NCBI GenBank assembly: GCA_011390165.1
Contig: JAABSV010000002.1
Location: forward strand, 1 to 64,000
DNA from: Desulfobulbaceae bacterium
GTDB taxonomy: Bacteria; Desulfobacterota; Desulfobulbia; Desulfobulbales; Desulfocapsaceae
Direction: 5' to 3'
DNA: 64,000 bases
Notes under the pieces: model-generated
Databases searched by the model: none
What the model was told of the DNA's origin: nothing
What the model saw: the letters and a program-made list of their open reading frames with translations, nothing else
Part shown: positions 16,455 to 25,785 of the stretch, piece by piece
Layout of the letters: each line of letters opens with the position of its first letter
Numbering within the stretch: the first letter of the stretch is position 1
Made by a program: the position numbers and the translations under genes

Positions 16455-19400
16455 ATGGGGATCCATGTCGCCCTGCACCACCAGACCCTCTACCGCTACG
16501 ACCGGCGTATAAACCTGGGCCCCCAGATTGTCCGGTTGCGGCCGGCACCGCACTGCCGCACCCCGATCCTCAGCTACTCCCTCACCGTCCACCCGTCGGA
16601 CCATTTCCTCAACTGGCAGCAGGACCCCTTCAGCAACTACCTCGGCCGGCTGGTCTTTCTGGAGAAGACCGACCAGTTTCGGGTGGAGGTGGACCTGGTG
16701 GCGGAGATGGTGGTGGTCAACCCCTTCGACTTCTTTCTCGAGCCGGCGGCGGAGAAGTGTCCCTTCCCGTATGAGCCGGAACTGGCAGCCGATCTCGCCC
16801 CCTATCTGGCCAGGGCCGAGGCCGGCAAGGGGCTGCAGCGTTTTCTGGCGACGGTGCCGCGGCAGCCGGAGCCGACCATCGACTTTCTGGTCTGGTTGAA
16901 CCAGCGGCTGACCGGGGAGATCAGCTACCTGATCCGTATGGAGCCGAACGTGCAGAGCTGCGAACAGACCCTGGCCCTGGGCAGTGGCTCCTGCCGTGAC
17001 TCGGCCTGGCTGCTGGTCAACATCCTCCGCCACCTCGGGCTTGCCGCCCGCTTTGTCTCCGGCTATCTGATTCAGCTGGCCCAGGACGTCAAATCCCTCG
17101 ACGGTCCCTCCGGGCCGGCGGCCGATTTCACCGATCTGCACGCCTGGGCGGAAGTCTATCTTCCCGGGGCCGGCTGGGTGGGCATGGACCCCACCTCCGG
17201 GCTCTTCGCCGGTGAGGGGCATATCCCCCTGGCCTGTTCACCGGAACCGCAGAGCGCCGCGCCGGTGAGCGGCGCCCTGGAACTCTGTGAGGTGGAGTTC
17301 AGCCACCACATGGCGGTACAGCGGGTCGCCGAGGCGCCCCGGGCCACCCGTCCTTACCCGGAAGAGGTGTGGTCGGCAATTGTCGATCTTGGTGAGCAGG
17401 TCGAGGCGCAGCTGCAGGAGGCGGATGTCCGCCTCAGCATGGGCGGTGAGCCGACCTTTGTCGCCATTGACGGCATGGACGAACCGCAGTGGAACGGTGA
17501 GGCCCTGGGGGTCGAAAAGCAGCAGCTGGCCGAGAAGCTCTTCCACCGTCTGCAGGGGCGCTGGGCCCCCGGCGGCCTGCGCCACTACGGCCAGGGGAAA
17601 TGGTATCCCGGCGAGTCGCTGCCCCGCTGGTCGCTGGCCTGTTACTGGCGACGCGATGGGCAACCGCTCTGGCGCGACGAGACGCTTCTTGCCGACCCGG
17701 GGCGGGACTACGGTTTCGGTGCCGAGGCGGCCGAGCGCTTCCTCACCGCCCTGGTCGACCGCCTGGGGGTCAGTCGCCAGTATATCCGACCGGCCTACGA
17801 AGACCCCCTCGGCACCCTGCTGGGCGAAGCGGGCCTGCCGATAAACCTTGACCCCACCGATCCCGCCCTGGAGCACGAGGAAGGGCGAATCCGGCTCCTT
17901 GCCTCCCTCCGCCGCGGCCTGGGTGCGGTGGTCGGCTATGTCCTTCCCCTCCAGTACGGCTCCTGGAAGAGTGGACCCTGGCCGTTGCGCAGCCCGCAAC
18001 TCTATCTGCTGTCGGGAGACTCCCCGGTCGGTCTGCGCCTGCCCCTCGCCTCTCTCCCCTGGGTGGCGGCGGCCGACCTGAACGACGAGCCGCCCCTTGA
18101 CCCGATGGCCCCGCGACCACCCCTGGCGATGGTATCAGCCGAAACGGAGGCCACGGCAACCGGGGAGAGGAGCGGGCAGTCGCAGCAGCAGCCGGCTCCG
18201 GATCCGGAACCGCCACTGGCACCGGGGGAGTCTGCCGCCTGGCTGGTCCGCACCGCCCTCTGTGTGCAGCCCCGGGATGGCCGTCTCTACCTGTTCATGC
18301 CCCCCATTCCGCAACTGGAGGGCTATCTGGAACTGATCACCCTGATTGAGGAGACCGTCCGAGAGACCGGCCTGCCGGTGCTGGTGGAGGGCTACCCGCC
18401 CCCCGCCGACCACCGCCTGGAGAGTTTCAAGGTGACCCCCGACCCCGGGGTGATCGAGGTGAACATCCAGCCGATGGGGAGTTGGGCGGAGCTGGTGCGG
18501 GGGACCACCGAGCTCTACGAGATGGCCCGCGAGGGCCGGCTGGCCACGGAAAAATTCCTCCTCGATGGCCGTCAAACCGGGACCGGCGGCGGCAACCACA
18601 TCGTTCTCGGCGGGATGACTCCGGCCGACAGCCCCTTTCTCCGCCGCCCCGATCTGCTGCGCAGCTTCATCACCTTCTGGAATAACCACCCCTCCCTCTC
18701 CTACCTCTTTTCCGGCCTGTTCATCGGCCCGACCAGCCAGCAGCCACGGCTGGACGAGGCCCGCCACGACAGCCTCTACGAATTGGAGATCGCCTTTGCC
18801 GAGCTGGACCGCCTGACCACCCCGGACCAGCCCTGCCCCCCCTGGCTGGTTGATCGGCTCTTCCGCCATCTCCTCGTCGATGTGAGCGGCAATACCCATC
18901 GGGCCGAGTTCTGCATCGACAAGCTCTACTCCCCCGACAGTGCCGCCGGCCGCCTTGGCCTCCTCGAGTTCCGCGCCTTCGAGATGCCGCCGCACGCCCG
19001 GATGAGCCTCGCCCAGCAGCTCCTTCTGCGTGCCTGCGTCGCCTGGTTCTGGCGTACCCCCTACCGCCGGCCGCTGGTACGCTGGGGTACCCGGCTGCAC
19101 GACCGCTTCATGCTGCCGGAACTGGTACGGGCCGATTTCGCCGACCTCCTCCAGACCCTGGTGGAGGCCGGCTACCCCCTGCGGATGGAGTTTTTCCACC
19201 CCCATTTTGAATTCCGCTTCCCCATCCTCGGCCAGGTGCACTGCCTGGGGATGACCCTGGAGCTCCGCCAGGCCCTGGAGCCCTGGCATGTCCTTGGCGA
19301 GGAGCCGGGCGGCGGCGGGACGGTCCGCTACGTCGACTCCTCGGTGGAGCGGTTGCAGCTGAAGGTGAGCGGCATGGTCGGCGAGCGCTATCTCCTCCTC

Positions 19401-19790
19401 TGCAATGGCCGGCAGGTGCCACTGCAGCCGACCACCACCGCCGGGGTCCTCGTCGGTGGCGTCCGTTTCCGGGCCTGGCAGCCCGCCGCCTGCCTCCATC
19501 CCACCCTTGGCGTGCACGCGCCGCTGGTCATCGACCTGTACGACAGCTGGAGCGGTCGGGCGGTGGGTGGCTGTACCTACCATGTCGGCCACCCCGGCGG
19601 GCGGAACTTCGACGAGATGCCGATCAACGCCCAGGCCGCGGAGGGGCGGCGCAATGCCCGCTTTATCCCCGGGGGCCACAGCCCGGGTACCCGCCTGGCC
19701 CACCCGAGCAGTGAGCGGAACCGGCAGTTTCCCTGCACCCTCGATCTCCGCTGGCCGGCTCTCGGCAGCGGTGACGGGCTTTCCGCATAG
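16455..19790 (+). CDS. Large transglutaminase-like protein with DUF2126 domain
   Basis: 1111 residues. Residues 1-80 are a transglutaminase N-terminal beta domain. The papain-like core has its triad visible: Cys180 (GSGSCRDSAWL), His229 (DLHAWAEV) and Asp245 (GMDPTSG). From about 300 to the end is DUF2126, with RLSMGGEPTFVAIDGMD, GGLRHYGQGKWYPGE, HTGGGNHIVLGG-like TGTGGGNHIVLGG and LLEFRAFEMPPHARMS. DUF2126 resembles a glutamine-synthetase-type amidoligase fold in its GGGNHI motif (from memory of the literature, not tested here). The protease-like core probably cleaves or transfers peptide bonds made by the ATP-grasp partners. Ribosome site aaggagg; third gene of the operon. Confidence 0.88.
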   Translation: MGIHVALHHQTLYRYDRRINLGPQIVRLRPAPHCRTPILSYSLTVHPSDHFLNWQQDPFSNYLGRLVFLEKTDQFRVEVDLVAEMVVVNPFDFFLEPAAEKCPFPYEPELAADLAPYLARAEAGKGLQRFLATVPRQPEPTIDFLVWLNQRLTGEISYLIRMEPNVQSCEQTLALGSGSCRDSAWLLVNILRHLGLAARFVSGYLIQLAQDVKSLDGPSGPAADFTDLHAWAEVYLPGAGWVGMDPTSGLFAGEGHIPLACSPEPQSAAPVSGALELCEVEFSHHMAVQRVAEAPRATRPYPEEVWSAIVDLGEQVEAQLQEADVRLSMGGEPTFVAIDGMDEPQWNGEALGVEKQQLAEKLFHRLQGRWAPGGLRHYGQGKWYPGESLPRWSLACYWRRDGQPLWRDETLLADPGRDYGFGAEAAERFLTALVDRLGVSRQYIRPAYEDPLGTLLGEAGLPINLDPTDPALEHEEGRIRLLASLRRGLGAVVGYVLPLQYGSWKSGPWPLRSPQLYLLSGDSPVGLRLPLASLPWVAAADLNDEPPLDPMAPRPPLAMVSAETEATATGERSGQSQQQPAPDPEPPLAPGESAAWLVRTALCVQPRDGRLYLFMPPIPQLEGYLELITLIEETVRETGLPVLVEGYPPPADHRLESFKVTPDPGVIEVNIQPMGSWAELVRGTTELYEMAREGRLATEKFLLDGRQTGTGGGNHIVLGGMTPADSPFLRRPDLLRSFITFWNNHPSLSYLFSGLFIGPTSQQPRLDEARHDSLYELEIAFAELDRLTTPDQPCPPWLVDRLFRHLLVDVSGNTHRAEFCIDKLYSPDSAAGRLGLLEFRAFEMPPHARMSLAQQLLLRACVAWFWRTPYRRPLVRWGTRLHDRFMLPELVRADFADLLQTLVEAGYPLRMEFFHPHFEFRFPILGQVHCLGMTLELRQALEPWHVLGEEPGGGGTVRYVDSSVERLQLKVSGMVGERYLLLCNGRQVPLQPTTTAGVLVGGVRFRAWQPAACLHPTLGVHAPLVIDLYDSWSGRAVGGCTYHVGHPGGRNFDEMPINAQAAEGRRNARFIPGGHSPGTRLAHPSSERNRQFPCTLDLRWPALGSGDGLSA

Positions 19791-19873
19791 ATAGAACCTG
19801 GTGGCGTGTGGTCGAAGGCGGCAGGACAAAGTAGGCGAGAGGCAAAAGAGAGGGAATGCATGGAGCGTTGCCG

Positions 19874-22396
19874 ATGAACCGGGAAGAGACCGCCAGCCAA
19901 TTGCCGCCGCCGCTCTTTGCCGCAGCCGCCGCCAGAACCTACTGTGAGCTGACCGGCGGCGGCAATCGACCGCAGGCCCACTGGCAGGCCATTGTCACCG
20001 CCCTGGAAGGGATGGGGGTGGTGGAACTGGCCGAACGGCAGCTGCGGGTGGAGAGGATGCGGCACCAGGACGGGGCCACCTTCAACCCCTTTGACAACCC
20101 GGAAAGCCGGGAGAGCGCCTGGGCCCTGGACATGATTCCCCTGCCGCTCACCGCCGCCGAATGGGCCACCATCGAGGCCGGTGTGGCCCAGCGGGCCAGA
20201 CTGCTCGAGGCGGTGCTGGCCGATGTCTACGGGCCGCAGCAGCTCCTCCGTGATGGTTTGCTGCCGCCGGAACTGCTCTTTGCCAACCCCGCCTTCCTCC
20301 ACCCCTGCCATGGCCTGCGGCCGGCCGGGGACCGCTTTTTGCCCTGCTATGCGGTTGACCTCTACCGGGCGGCCGACGGTTCATTCCGGGTGCTTCGCGA
20401 CTTTGGAGGCCACCCGACCGGCCTTGGCTATGCGCTAGAGAACCGCATCGTCATATCCCGGGTATTTGCCACCCTCTTTCAGAACACCCGGCTCCACCGG
20501 CTGGCCCCCTTTTTCCACACCCTGCATCAGGGATTGGTCGGCCGGGCCAACCGGCAGTGGCAGGAACCGACCATTGTCCTCCTCTCCCCCGGTCCGGAGC
20601 AGAGTCTCTATTTCGAGCATGCCCTGCTCTCCCGCTACCTCGGCTACCCTCTGGTCGAGAGCCAGGATCTCACCGTCCGCAACGGTCGGGTCTACTTAAA
20701 GAAACTGGCCGGTCTGGAACCGGTGGAGGTAATTTTCCGCGCCCTTGCCGACGACGAGAGCGACCCCTTCACCCTGCGCCGGGAGACCGGTAAGGGGATT
20801 GCCGGGCTGATCCAGGCGGCCCGCGAGGGCAATGTCGATCTGGCCAACCCGGTGGGCAGCGGCTTCATCGATACCCCACTCCTCTCCCTCTTCCTCCCGG
20901 TCCTTTGCCAGCGGCTCTTTGCTGAAGAACTGCTGCTGGCCGGCCACCCGAGCTGGTGGTGCGGCCACCCAGATGGCCGCGCCCATGTCCAGGCCAATCT
21001 CGAGCAGCTGGAACTCTTCCCCGCCCTGCCTCATCTTCATGCCGGCATCGCTGTCGACCCGCTCGTCGGCCTGCGGGAGACCCCTTCCGCCTGGCTTGGC
21101 CGGCAACCCCTTCAGACCTCTCTGGCACCGGTCTGGGAGGCGGGACGTGTGGTCAGCCGGCCGGTGCTGCTGCGACTCTTTGCCACCGCCGACAAGAATG
21201 GTTTTGCAGTGCTGCCGGGAGGGCTGGCGATTGTTGCCGACGAGCACCGTCAGCTGACCGGTGATGCGCCGGAAAGGCTGCGCAGCAAGGATATCTGGGT
21301 CCTCTCCAATGAGCCGGTCAGCCCCTTCAGCCTTCTTGAGGGCTTGGACGCGGTGGCCGAGTTGCGACGGAGCAGTGACCTGCCCAGTCGGGTTGCCGAT
21401 CATCTCCTCTGGCTGGGGCGCTATCTGGAACGGGCCGAAGGGTCGATCCGGCTGCTGCGGGCGGTCTGCCGCCGCCTGGGTACCGAAGAGCGGCCCGGTG
21501 ACCTTCCTGAACTCCCCTTTCTCCTTGAGCTGCTCCGGGCAAGAAACCCGATGGTGGTGGGGTCTGCGGCCGAACCGGAGCCGACGGTCGCCCCGGGCGA
21601 CTGGCCCGATCTGCTCCGGCAGGCCCTCTACAACCCCGATCACAGTGAAAGCGTGCTGGCGGTGTTGCGGCGGGTCCAAGGGGCGGCCCGTCATGTCCGC
21701 GACCGTCTTTCCCTGGACTGCTGGCGGGTTCTCAACCGCCTGGAACTGTTCAGTGAGTCAGCTGGAAACGACCCCCAGGAGGTCCTCGATGACACCCTCT
21801 TCACCCTCTCCGCTTTCAGCGGTCTGGCCATGGAGAGCATGACCCGGGGGCTCGGTTGGCGATTCATGGACATGGGTCGGCGACTGGAGCGGGCGATGAA
21901 CCAGACCGCCCTTCTTCGCATCAGCCAGGCAATGGTACGTGGTGCGGTCCGCAGCAGCCTGGAGGCCTTGCTGGAGGTGGCCGATTCGAGCATGACCTAT
22001 CGGGCCCGCTACCGGACCACCTTCCAGCTGGCCCCGGCCCTCGACCTGCTGCTGATCGATGAGAGCAACCCGAAGTCGCTCGCCTTCCAACTGGCCCAGT
22101 TGGCGGCCCATGTCGAAGAGTTGCCCAGGCAGGGGGAACGCCGCTTTGCCAGTTCCGAGGAGCGCCTCGCCCTCGAGATGCTCACCGCCACCCGCCTGCT
22201 CGATCTGGGTGACCCGCGCTCTGCCGGCAAGCCGCTGGAGCCGCCGCCGCTCGCGCACTTTCTCGAGACGATGGAGGAGAATTTGAAAAAATTCGCCCAA
22301 CAGGTGACCGCCCATTATCTCAGTCGAGTGCCGACCACCCCGCACTTCACCATGATCACCAGCGAAGCAGAGCATGCGCTACCGGATCGTTCATAA
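19874..22396 (+). CDS. Fusion: circularly permuted ATP-grasp plus alpha-E
   Basis: About 840 residues. ATG 19874 has ggag 8 bases upstream; another in-frame ATG at 19856 has its ribosome site too close. Residues up to about 500 are a second permuted ATP-grasp (HQDGATFNPFDNPE, RVLRDFGGHPTGLGYALENR, SKDIWVLSNEP). After a short linker comes a full alpha-E domain starting LPSRVADHLLWLGRYLERAEGSIRLLRA. The fusion shows that gene products one and two of this operon act together. It overlaps the next gene by 23 bases, so translation is coupled. Two ATP-grasps in one operon suggest two successive ligation steps or a two-part ligase. Confidence 0.87.
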   Translation: MNREETASQLPPPLFAAAAARTYCELTGGGNRPQAHWQAIVTALEGMGVVELAERQLRVERMRHQDGATFNPFDNPESRESAWALDMIPLPLTAAEWATIEAGVAQRARLLEAVLADVYGPQQLLRDGLLPPELLFANPAFLHPCHGLRPAGDRFLPCYAVDLYRAADGSFRVLRDFGGHPTGLGYALENRIVISRVFATLFQNTRLHRLAPFFHTLHQGLVGRANRQWQEPTIVLLSPGPEQSLYFEHALLSRYLGYPLVESQDLTVRNGRVYLKKLAGLEPVEVIFRALADDESDPFTLRRETGKGIAGLIQAAREGNVDLANPVGSGFIDTPLLSLFLPVLCQRLFAEELLLAGHPSWWCGHPDGRAHVQANLEQLELFPALPHLHAGIAVDPLVGLRETPSAWLGRQPLQTSLAPVWEAGRVVSRPVLLRLFATADKNGFAVLPGGLAIVADEHRQLTGDAPERLRSKDIWVLSNEPVSPFSLLEGLDAVAELRRSSDLPSRVADHLLWLGRYLERAEGSIRLLRAVCRRLGTEERPGDLPELPFLLELLRARNPMVVGSAAEPEPTVAPGDWPDLLRQALYNPDHSESVLAVLRRVQGAARHVRDRLSLDCWRVLNRLELFSESAGNDPQEVLDDTLFTLSAFSGLAMESMTRGLGWRFMDMGRRLERAMNQTALLRISQAMVRGAVRSSLEALLEVADSSMTYRARYRTTFQLAPALDLLLIDESNPKSLAFQLAQLAAHVEELPRQGERRFASSEERLALEMLTATRLLDLGDPRSAGKPLEPPPLAHFLETMEENLKKFAQQVTAHYLSRVPTTPHFTMITSEAEHALPDRS

Positions 22397-23333
22397 GACC
22401 ACCTACCACTACTCCGAACCAGCTTCGCTCTCCCAGAACGAGCTCTTTCTGCAGCCCCGGTCAACCCCTGCCCAGGAGCCTTACTGGAGCCATCTGGAGA
22501 TTTCGCCGGAGCCCCAGTACCACCAGACCCGCCGCGACTATTTCGGCAATACCGTCCAACTCTTCATGGTCCAGCAGCCGCACAACGAGCTGACGGTTAC
22601 CGCCGAGAGTGTTGTTGACACCCGCTCTCTGCCGGTACCGGTGGCGGCATTCACCCTTCCCTGGGAAGAGGCGGTAGCCCGGCTCGCCGCCCCCCTGCCG
22701 GAGGAGCTGATGGCCTGCCAGTTCCTCTATGCCAGCCCCCTGGTGGCCATCGACCCGGCCGCCACCGCCTACGCCCGCCCCTCCTTTCCCCCCGGTCGGC
22801 CGCTGCTGAGCGCCGCCCTCGAATTAATCGGGCGAATCCATGTCGACTGGACCTACGACAAGGCCGCCACCACCGTCGATACCCCGGTTGCTCAGATTCT
22901 CTCCAGCCGCCGCGGGGTCTGCCAGGATTTTGCCCATCTGGCCATCAGCTGTCTGCGTGGTCTCGGCCTGGCCGCCCGCTACGTCAGTGGTTACCTGCAG
23001 ACCCTGCCACCGCCCGGCAAGGAGAGAATGGTCGGTGCCGACGCCTCGCATGCCTGGCTGGCCCTCTTTGTTCCCGGCCAAGGTTGGGTCGATCTTGATC
23101 CGACCAATAACCTCATCCCCGGTGAACAGCATATCACCCTGGCCTGGGGGCGGGACTACGGTGACGTCACCCCGGTGAAGGGAGTGGTGATGGGGGGAGG
23201 GGTGCACAGCCTGACGGTGATGGTCGATGTGGCTGTCGAGGAGGCCACCGCCGCAGAGGGGGAACCACCAACAGCCAGCACCGATCGACAAAGCCGATAC
23301 GTTGGGAAAAACCAATCGATTTCCAAGGCTTGA
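22374..23333 (+). CDS. Transglutaminase-like cysteine peptidase/ligase
   Basis: 319 residues. N-terminal Bact-transglutaminase domain (MRYRIVHKTTYHYSEPASLSQNE, RDYFGN) followed by the catalytic core with Cys183 (RRGVCQDFAHL), His226 (ADASHAWLAL) and Asp242 (DLDPTNN), the full triad. No signal peptide, so cytosolic, like its four operon partners. Being shorter and without DUF2126, it is probably the hydrolase or transferase of the pair, and the large protein a two-domain version. Last gene of the operon; no terminator with a clear T-run was seen behind it. Confidence 0.88.
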   Translation: MRYRIVHKTTYHYSEPASLSQNELFLQPRSTPAQEPYWSHLEISPEPQYHQTRRDYFGNTVQLFMVQQPHNELTVTAESVVDTRSLPVPVAAFTLPWEEAVARLAAPLPEELMACQFLYASPLVAIDPAATAYARPSFPPGRPLLSAALELIGRIHVDWTYDKAATTVDTPVAQILSSRRGVCQDFAHLAISCLRGLGLAARYVSGYLQTLPPPGKERMVGADASHAWLALFVPGQGWVDLDPTNNLIPGEQHITLAWGRDYGDVTPVKGVVMGGGVHSLTVMVDVAVEEATAAEGEPPTASTDRQSRYVGKNQSISKA

Positions 23334-23472
23334 CAAGGAGAAGAGGGGTGGCTAGAGTTGGTCGGCCAAGAGGGTGTGCCACCCCGTGAGAAGTACTGCC
23401 GGGAAACCGGCCGGCGGCAGGTGAACGCTTTGACTGCCCCTGTTTCGTCGGGTGCCGGCGAGGAGATTGATC

Positions 23473-23676
23473 TTGGAGCTCTACTTCATCTGCCCACGCA
23501 AAGGGGTTCTTTTTGCGAGCGACGGTTACCGTCTGGGCGAAAATCATGGGGTGCGCGAAAAGGCGGACGGCGGCAGGGTTTTGCAGGGAGAGGTCGCTTT
23601 GACCACCCTATGTCCGCACTGCGGTGAAAAGCATATCTACCGGGTCGACGAGGTGATCTGCCCGAGCGGGAGATGA
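23473..23676 (+). CDS. Small zinc-ribbon-like protein upstream of selD, function unknown
   Basis: 67 residues from a TTG start 7 bases after aggag; in-frame GTG 23452 and TTG 23467 are alternatives. Four Cys are spaced as in a zinc ribbon: C in ELYFICPRKG, then CPHCGEKH, then VICPSG. I recognise no named family. Its TGA stop overlaps one possible selD ATG (ATGA at 23673), so the two are translationally coupled. This placement suggests a role in selenium or redox metabolism, but that is only context. Confidence 0.6.
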   Translation: MELYFICPRKGVLFASDGYRLGENHGVREKADGGRVLQGEVALTTLCPHCGEKHIYRVDEVICPSGR

Positions 23677-23678
23677 GG

Positions 23679-24725
23679 ATGGGCGCCGAAAAAACGTATC
23701 TGACCCGCTGTGTCAAAGGGGGCGGCTGAGCTGCCAAGATCGCTCCAGGGGACCTGGAGCAGGTTTTGCGCGGGCTCGATTTTCCCACTGACGACCAGGT
23801 TCTGGTGGGGGCGGAAAGCGCTGATGATGCCGGTGTGTACCGGATCTCCGACGAGCTGGCGCTCATCCAGACGGTGGATTTCTTCACCCCGATCGTCGAC
23901 GACCCTTACGATTTCGGCCGGATTGCCGCCGCCAATGCCCTCTCTGATGTCTACGCCATGGGTGGAGTGCCGAAGACCGCCCTCAATATCGTTGCCTACC
24001 CCATTGCCAAACTTGGCCCGGAGGTCCTGCGGGCGATGCTTGCCGGTGGCATCGCCACCCTGCGGCAGGCCGAGACCGTGCTGCTGGGCGGGCACAGCGT
24101 CGACGATGACGAGCTGAAGTACGGCCTGTCGGTGACCGGTTTTGTCCACCCGGCGAAAATCCGCACCAACCAGGGGCTGCGGGTGGGCGACTGTCTGCTG
24201 CTCACCAAGCCCCTCGGCACCGGCATCATCAATACCGCGGTGAAGGGTGGTTTGGCGTCCGTGGCCACGGTGCAACGGGTCACCGAACTGATGGCTGCCC
24301 TCAACCGGCGGGCCGCCGAGGTGATGGCCGGTTTTTCGGTCTCCGCCTGCACCGATGTCACCGGCTTCGGTCTCATTGGTCATCTGGCCGAGATGGTCAG
24401 CGGCAGTGGCCTCACCGTGATCCTCGACACTGCCCGTGTGCCGGTTATCCCCGAGGCCCTGGAATTCGCCGCCATCGGGCTGGTGCCGGTGGGTGCCCAC
24501 CGCAACCGCAGCTTCCGTGAGAAGATGGTGGTCGTTCCGCCCGGCTTCAGCGCCATTCTCCGCGATCTGCTTTACGACCCGCAGACCTCGGGCGGCCTGC
24601 TCATCGGCTGCCCGGAAGGAGAGGCAGCGGTCCTCGAGGAGAGATTGCGGGCCGAGGGGATGGAGGAGGCGGCAATCATCGGCTACGTTCGGGACAGCAA
24701 CCGGGAGCAGATAGTCCTCACCTGA
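23679..24725 (+). CDS. selD: Selenide, water dikinase (SelD), itself a selenoprotein
   Basis: 348 residues when the TGA at 23727-23729 is read as selenocysteine (Sec17). SelD makes selenophosphate from selenide and ATP, the selenium donor for Sec-tRNA. Sec falls exactly at the catalytic position (Cys17 in the E. coli enzyme), in KGGG-Sec-AAKI, followed by Lys20. The rest is standard: SADDAGVY, VDFFTPIVDDPYDFGRIAAANALSDVYAMGG, LGGHSVDD, DVTGFGLIGHL, DPQTSGGLL. A gene caller stopping at TGA would start near 23766 and lose the active site. ATG 23679 has gggag 6 bases upstream; ATG 23673 is also in frame. Confidence 0.93.
23742..23760 (+). promoter_or_regulatory. Candidate bacterial SECIS hairpin of selD
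   Basis: A perfect 8-base stem (gctccagg at 23742-23749, cctggagc at 23753-23760) closes a GGA loop. The loop begins 21 bases after the Sec TGA. Bacterial SECIS elements sit inside the coding region with the apical loop about 16-37 bases after UGA and a G at one of the first two loop positions, both met here. SelB should bind it. Confidence 0.75.
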
Positions 24726-24805
24726 GGAGGAGCGCCTCCCTGCGCCAGTTATTTGCCGAATTATTATCTATTTTCAGACAGTTATACCCAGAAAGGAGAA
24801 AGCAA

Positions 24806-25423
24806 ATGTCCCTCACCTTAGATGCCCGGGGGCTGGCCTGCCCCGCTCCGGTTCTACTCATCAAGGATGCCATTGAGCAACAGAACCCGGAAACGATGAC
24901 CGTATTTGTCGATAACGATGCCTCCCGGGAAAACGTTGGCCGTTTTCTGGCCAGCCGCGGCTATTCGGTGAGCGAAAAGGCCGATGGCAGTGACTGGACA
25001 CTGGTTGCCAGCCGTGACCAGTCCACCCAGGCCGGTACGGCGGCGGCAGCCACCGCCCGCCCGGCTGCCCCACCGGCGGGGAAGCAGAAGATTCTGGTGC
25101 TGATCGGCAACGAACGGCTGGGGGGAGGCGACGACCAGCTTGGCGCCAAGCTGATGGTCAACTATATAAAAACACTGAAAGAATTGGGGGGCGACCTTTG
25201 GCAGCTGATCTTTCTCAACAGCGGCGTTCGGCTGACCATCGGTTCCTCACCGGTGCTCGCCGAACTGCAGGAGTACGAGAAGCGGGGGACAATTGTGCTC
25301 GCCTGCGGCACCTGTCTGGAACATTTCGGTCTCACCGCCAGCAAGGCGGTAGGTGGCAGCACCAACATGCTCGACATCGTTACCGCCAGCCAGTTGGCCG
25401 ACAAGGTGATCAGCCTCGGCTGA
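24806..25423 (+). CDS. yedF: Selenium metabolism protein YedF (TusA-DsrE fusion)
   Basis: 205 residues. N-terminal TusA-like domain (LTLDARGLACPAPVLLIKDAI, with the conserved CPxP Cys) and a C-terminal DsrE-like domain (KILVLIGNERLGGGDDQLGAKLMVNYIKTL, VLACGTCLEHFGL), joined by an Ala/Pro-rich linker at about 72-95. YedF genes track with selD across bacteria, and the protein is thought to carry or deliver selenium as a perselenide, although biochemical proof is limited. It lies 80 bases after selD with ribosome site aaaggagaaa. It probably shares the selD transcript. Confidence 0.9.
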   Translation: MSLTLDARGLACPAPVLLIKDAIEQQNPETMTVFVDNDASRENVGRFLASRGYSVSEKADGSDWTLVASRDQSTQAGTAAAATARPAAPPAGKQKILVLIGNERLGGGDDQLGAKLMVNYIKTLKELGGDLWQLIFLNSGVRLTIGSSPVLAELQEYEKRGTIVLACGTCLEHFGLTASKAVGGSTNMLDIVTASQLADKVISLG

Positions 25424-25785
25424 ACCTGCTCGGCCGGTGCTTCCTCTCCGGCCGGCCTCCCCAGGACCTCACCTTAGGGGCCAGAGTTTGGCGTCACCTT
25501 CCGTTCCACTCTTGGCCCCAACCCTGGGTTTATGATTTTTCACTTGGCCTCATCATTTAGTCTCATGTTTCACCCCCCATTACGCCCACATTTCCACCCA
25601 CCCTTGATCCCGGTTCTTTGGCGGCCCCCTAGCCCCATGCCGCTTTGGGGTGGGAAATTCTTTCCTGATCGACACCGTGCCGTGGATACTATTTACCCAG
25701 TCAACACCAGGATGGTGGACCTGGGCCGGTTACGAGAAGTGTATTTTTTCTTTTGTATCAACAAAATACGTTTTATCTTCGCGGC
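25424..25785. other. Intergenic region with two stem-loops
   Basis: No gene is supportable here. A 7-base stem with a 10-base loop (cggccgg at 25431-25437, ccggccg at 25448-25454) follows yedF and may end its transcript, though without a T-run. A second imperfect hairpin (ggggccagagt at 25477-25487, actcttggcccc at 25508-25519) follows. A 7-base inverted repeat (gtatttt at 25741-25747, aaaatac at 25763-25769) lies just before the sigma-54 promoter and could be part of an activator site. Confidence 0.4.

Noticed and set aside
13559-19829. Very long minus-strand open frames opposite the ATP-grasp/transglutaminase operon
   Set aside because: They are shadows of high-GC plus-strand genes: compositionally skewed (His, Gly, Val, Arg-rich), no family motifs, no ribosome sites.
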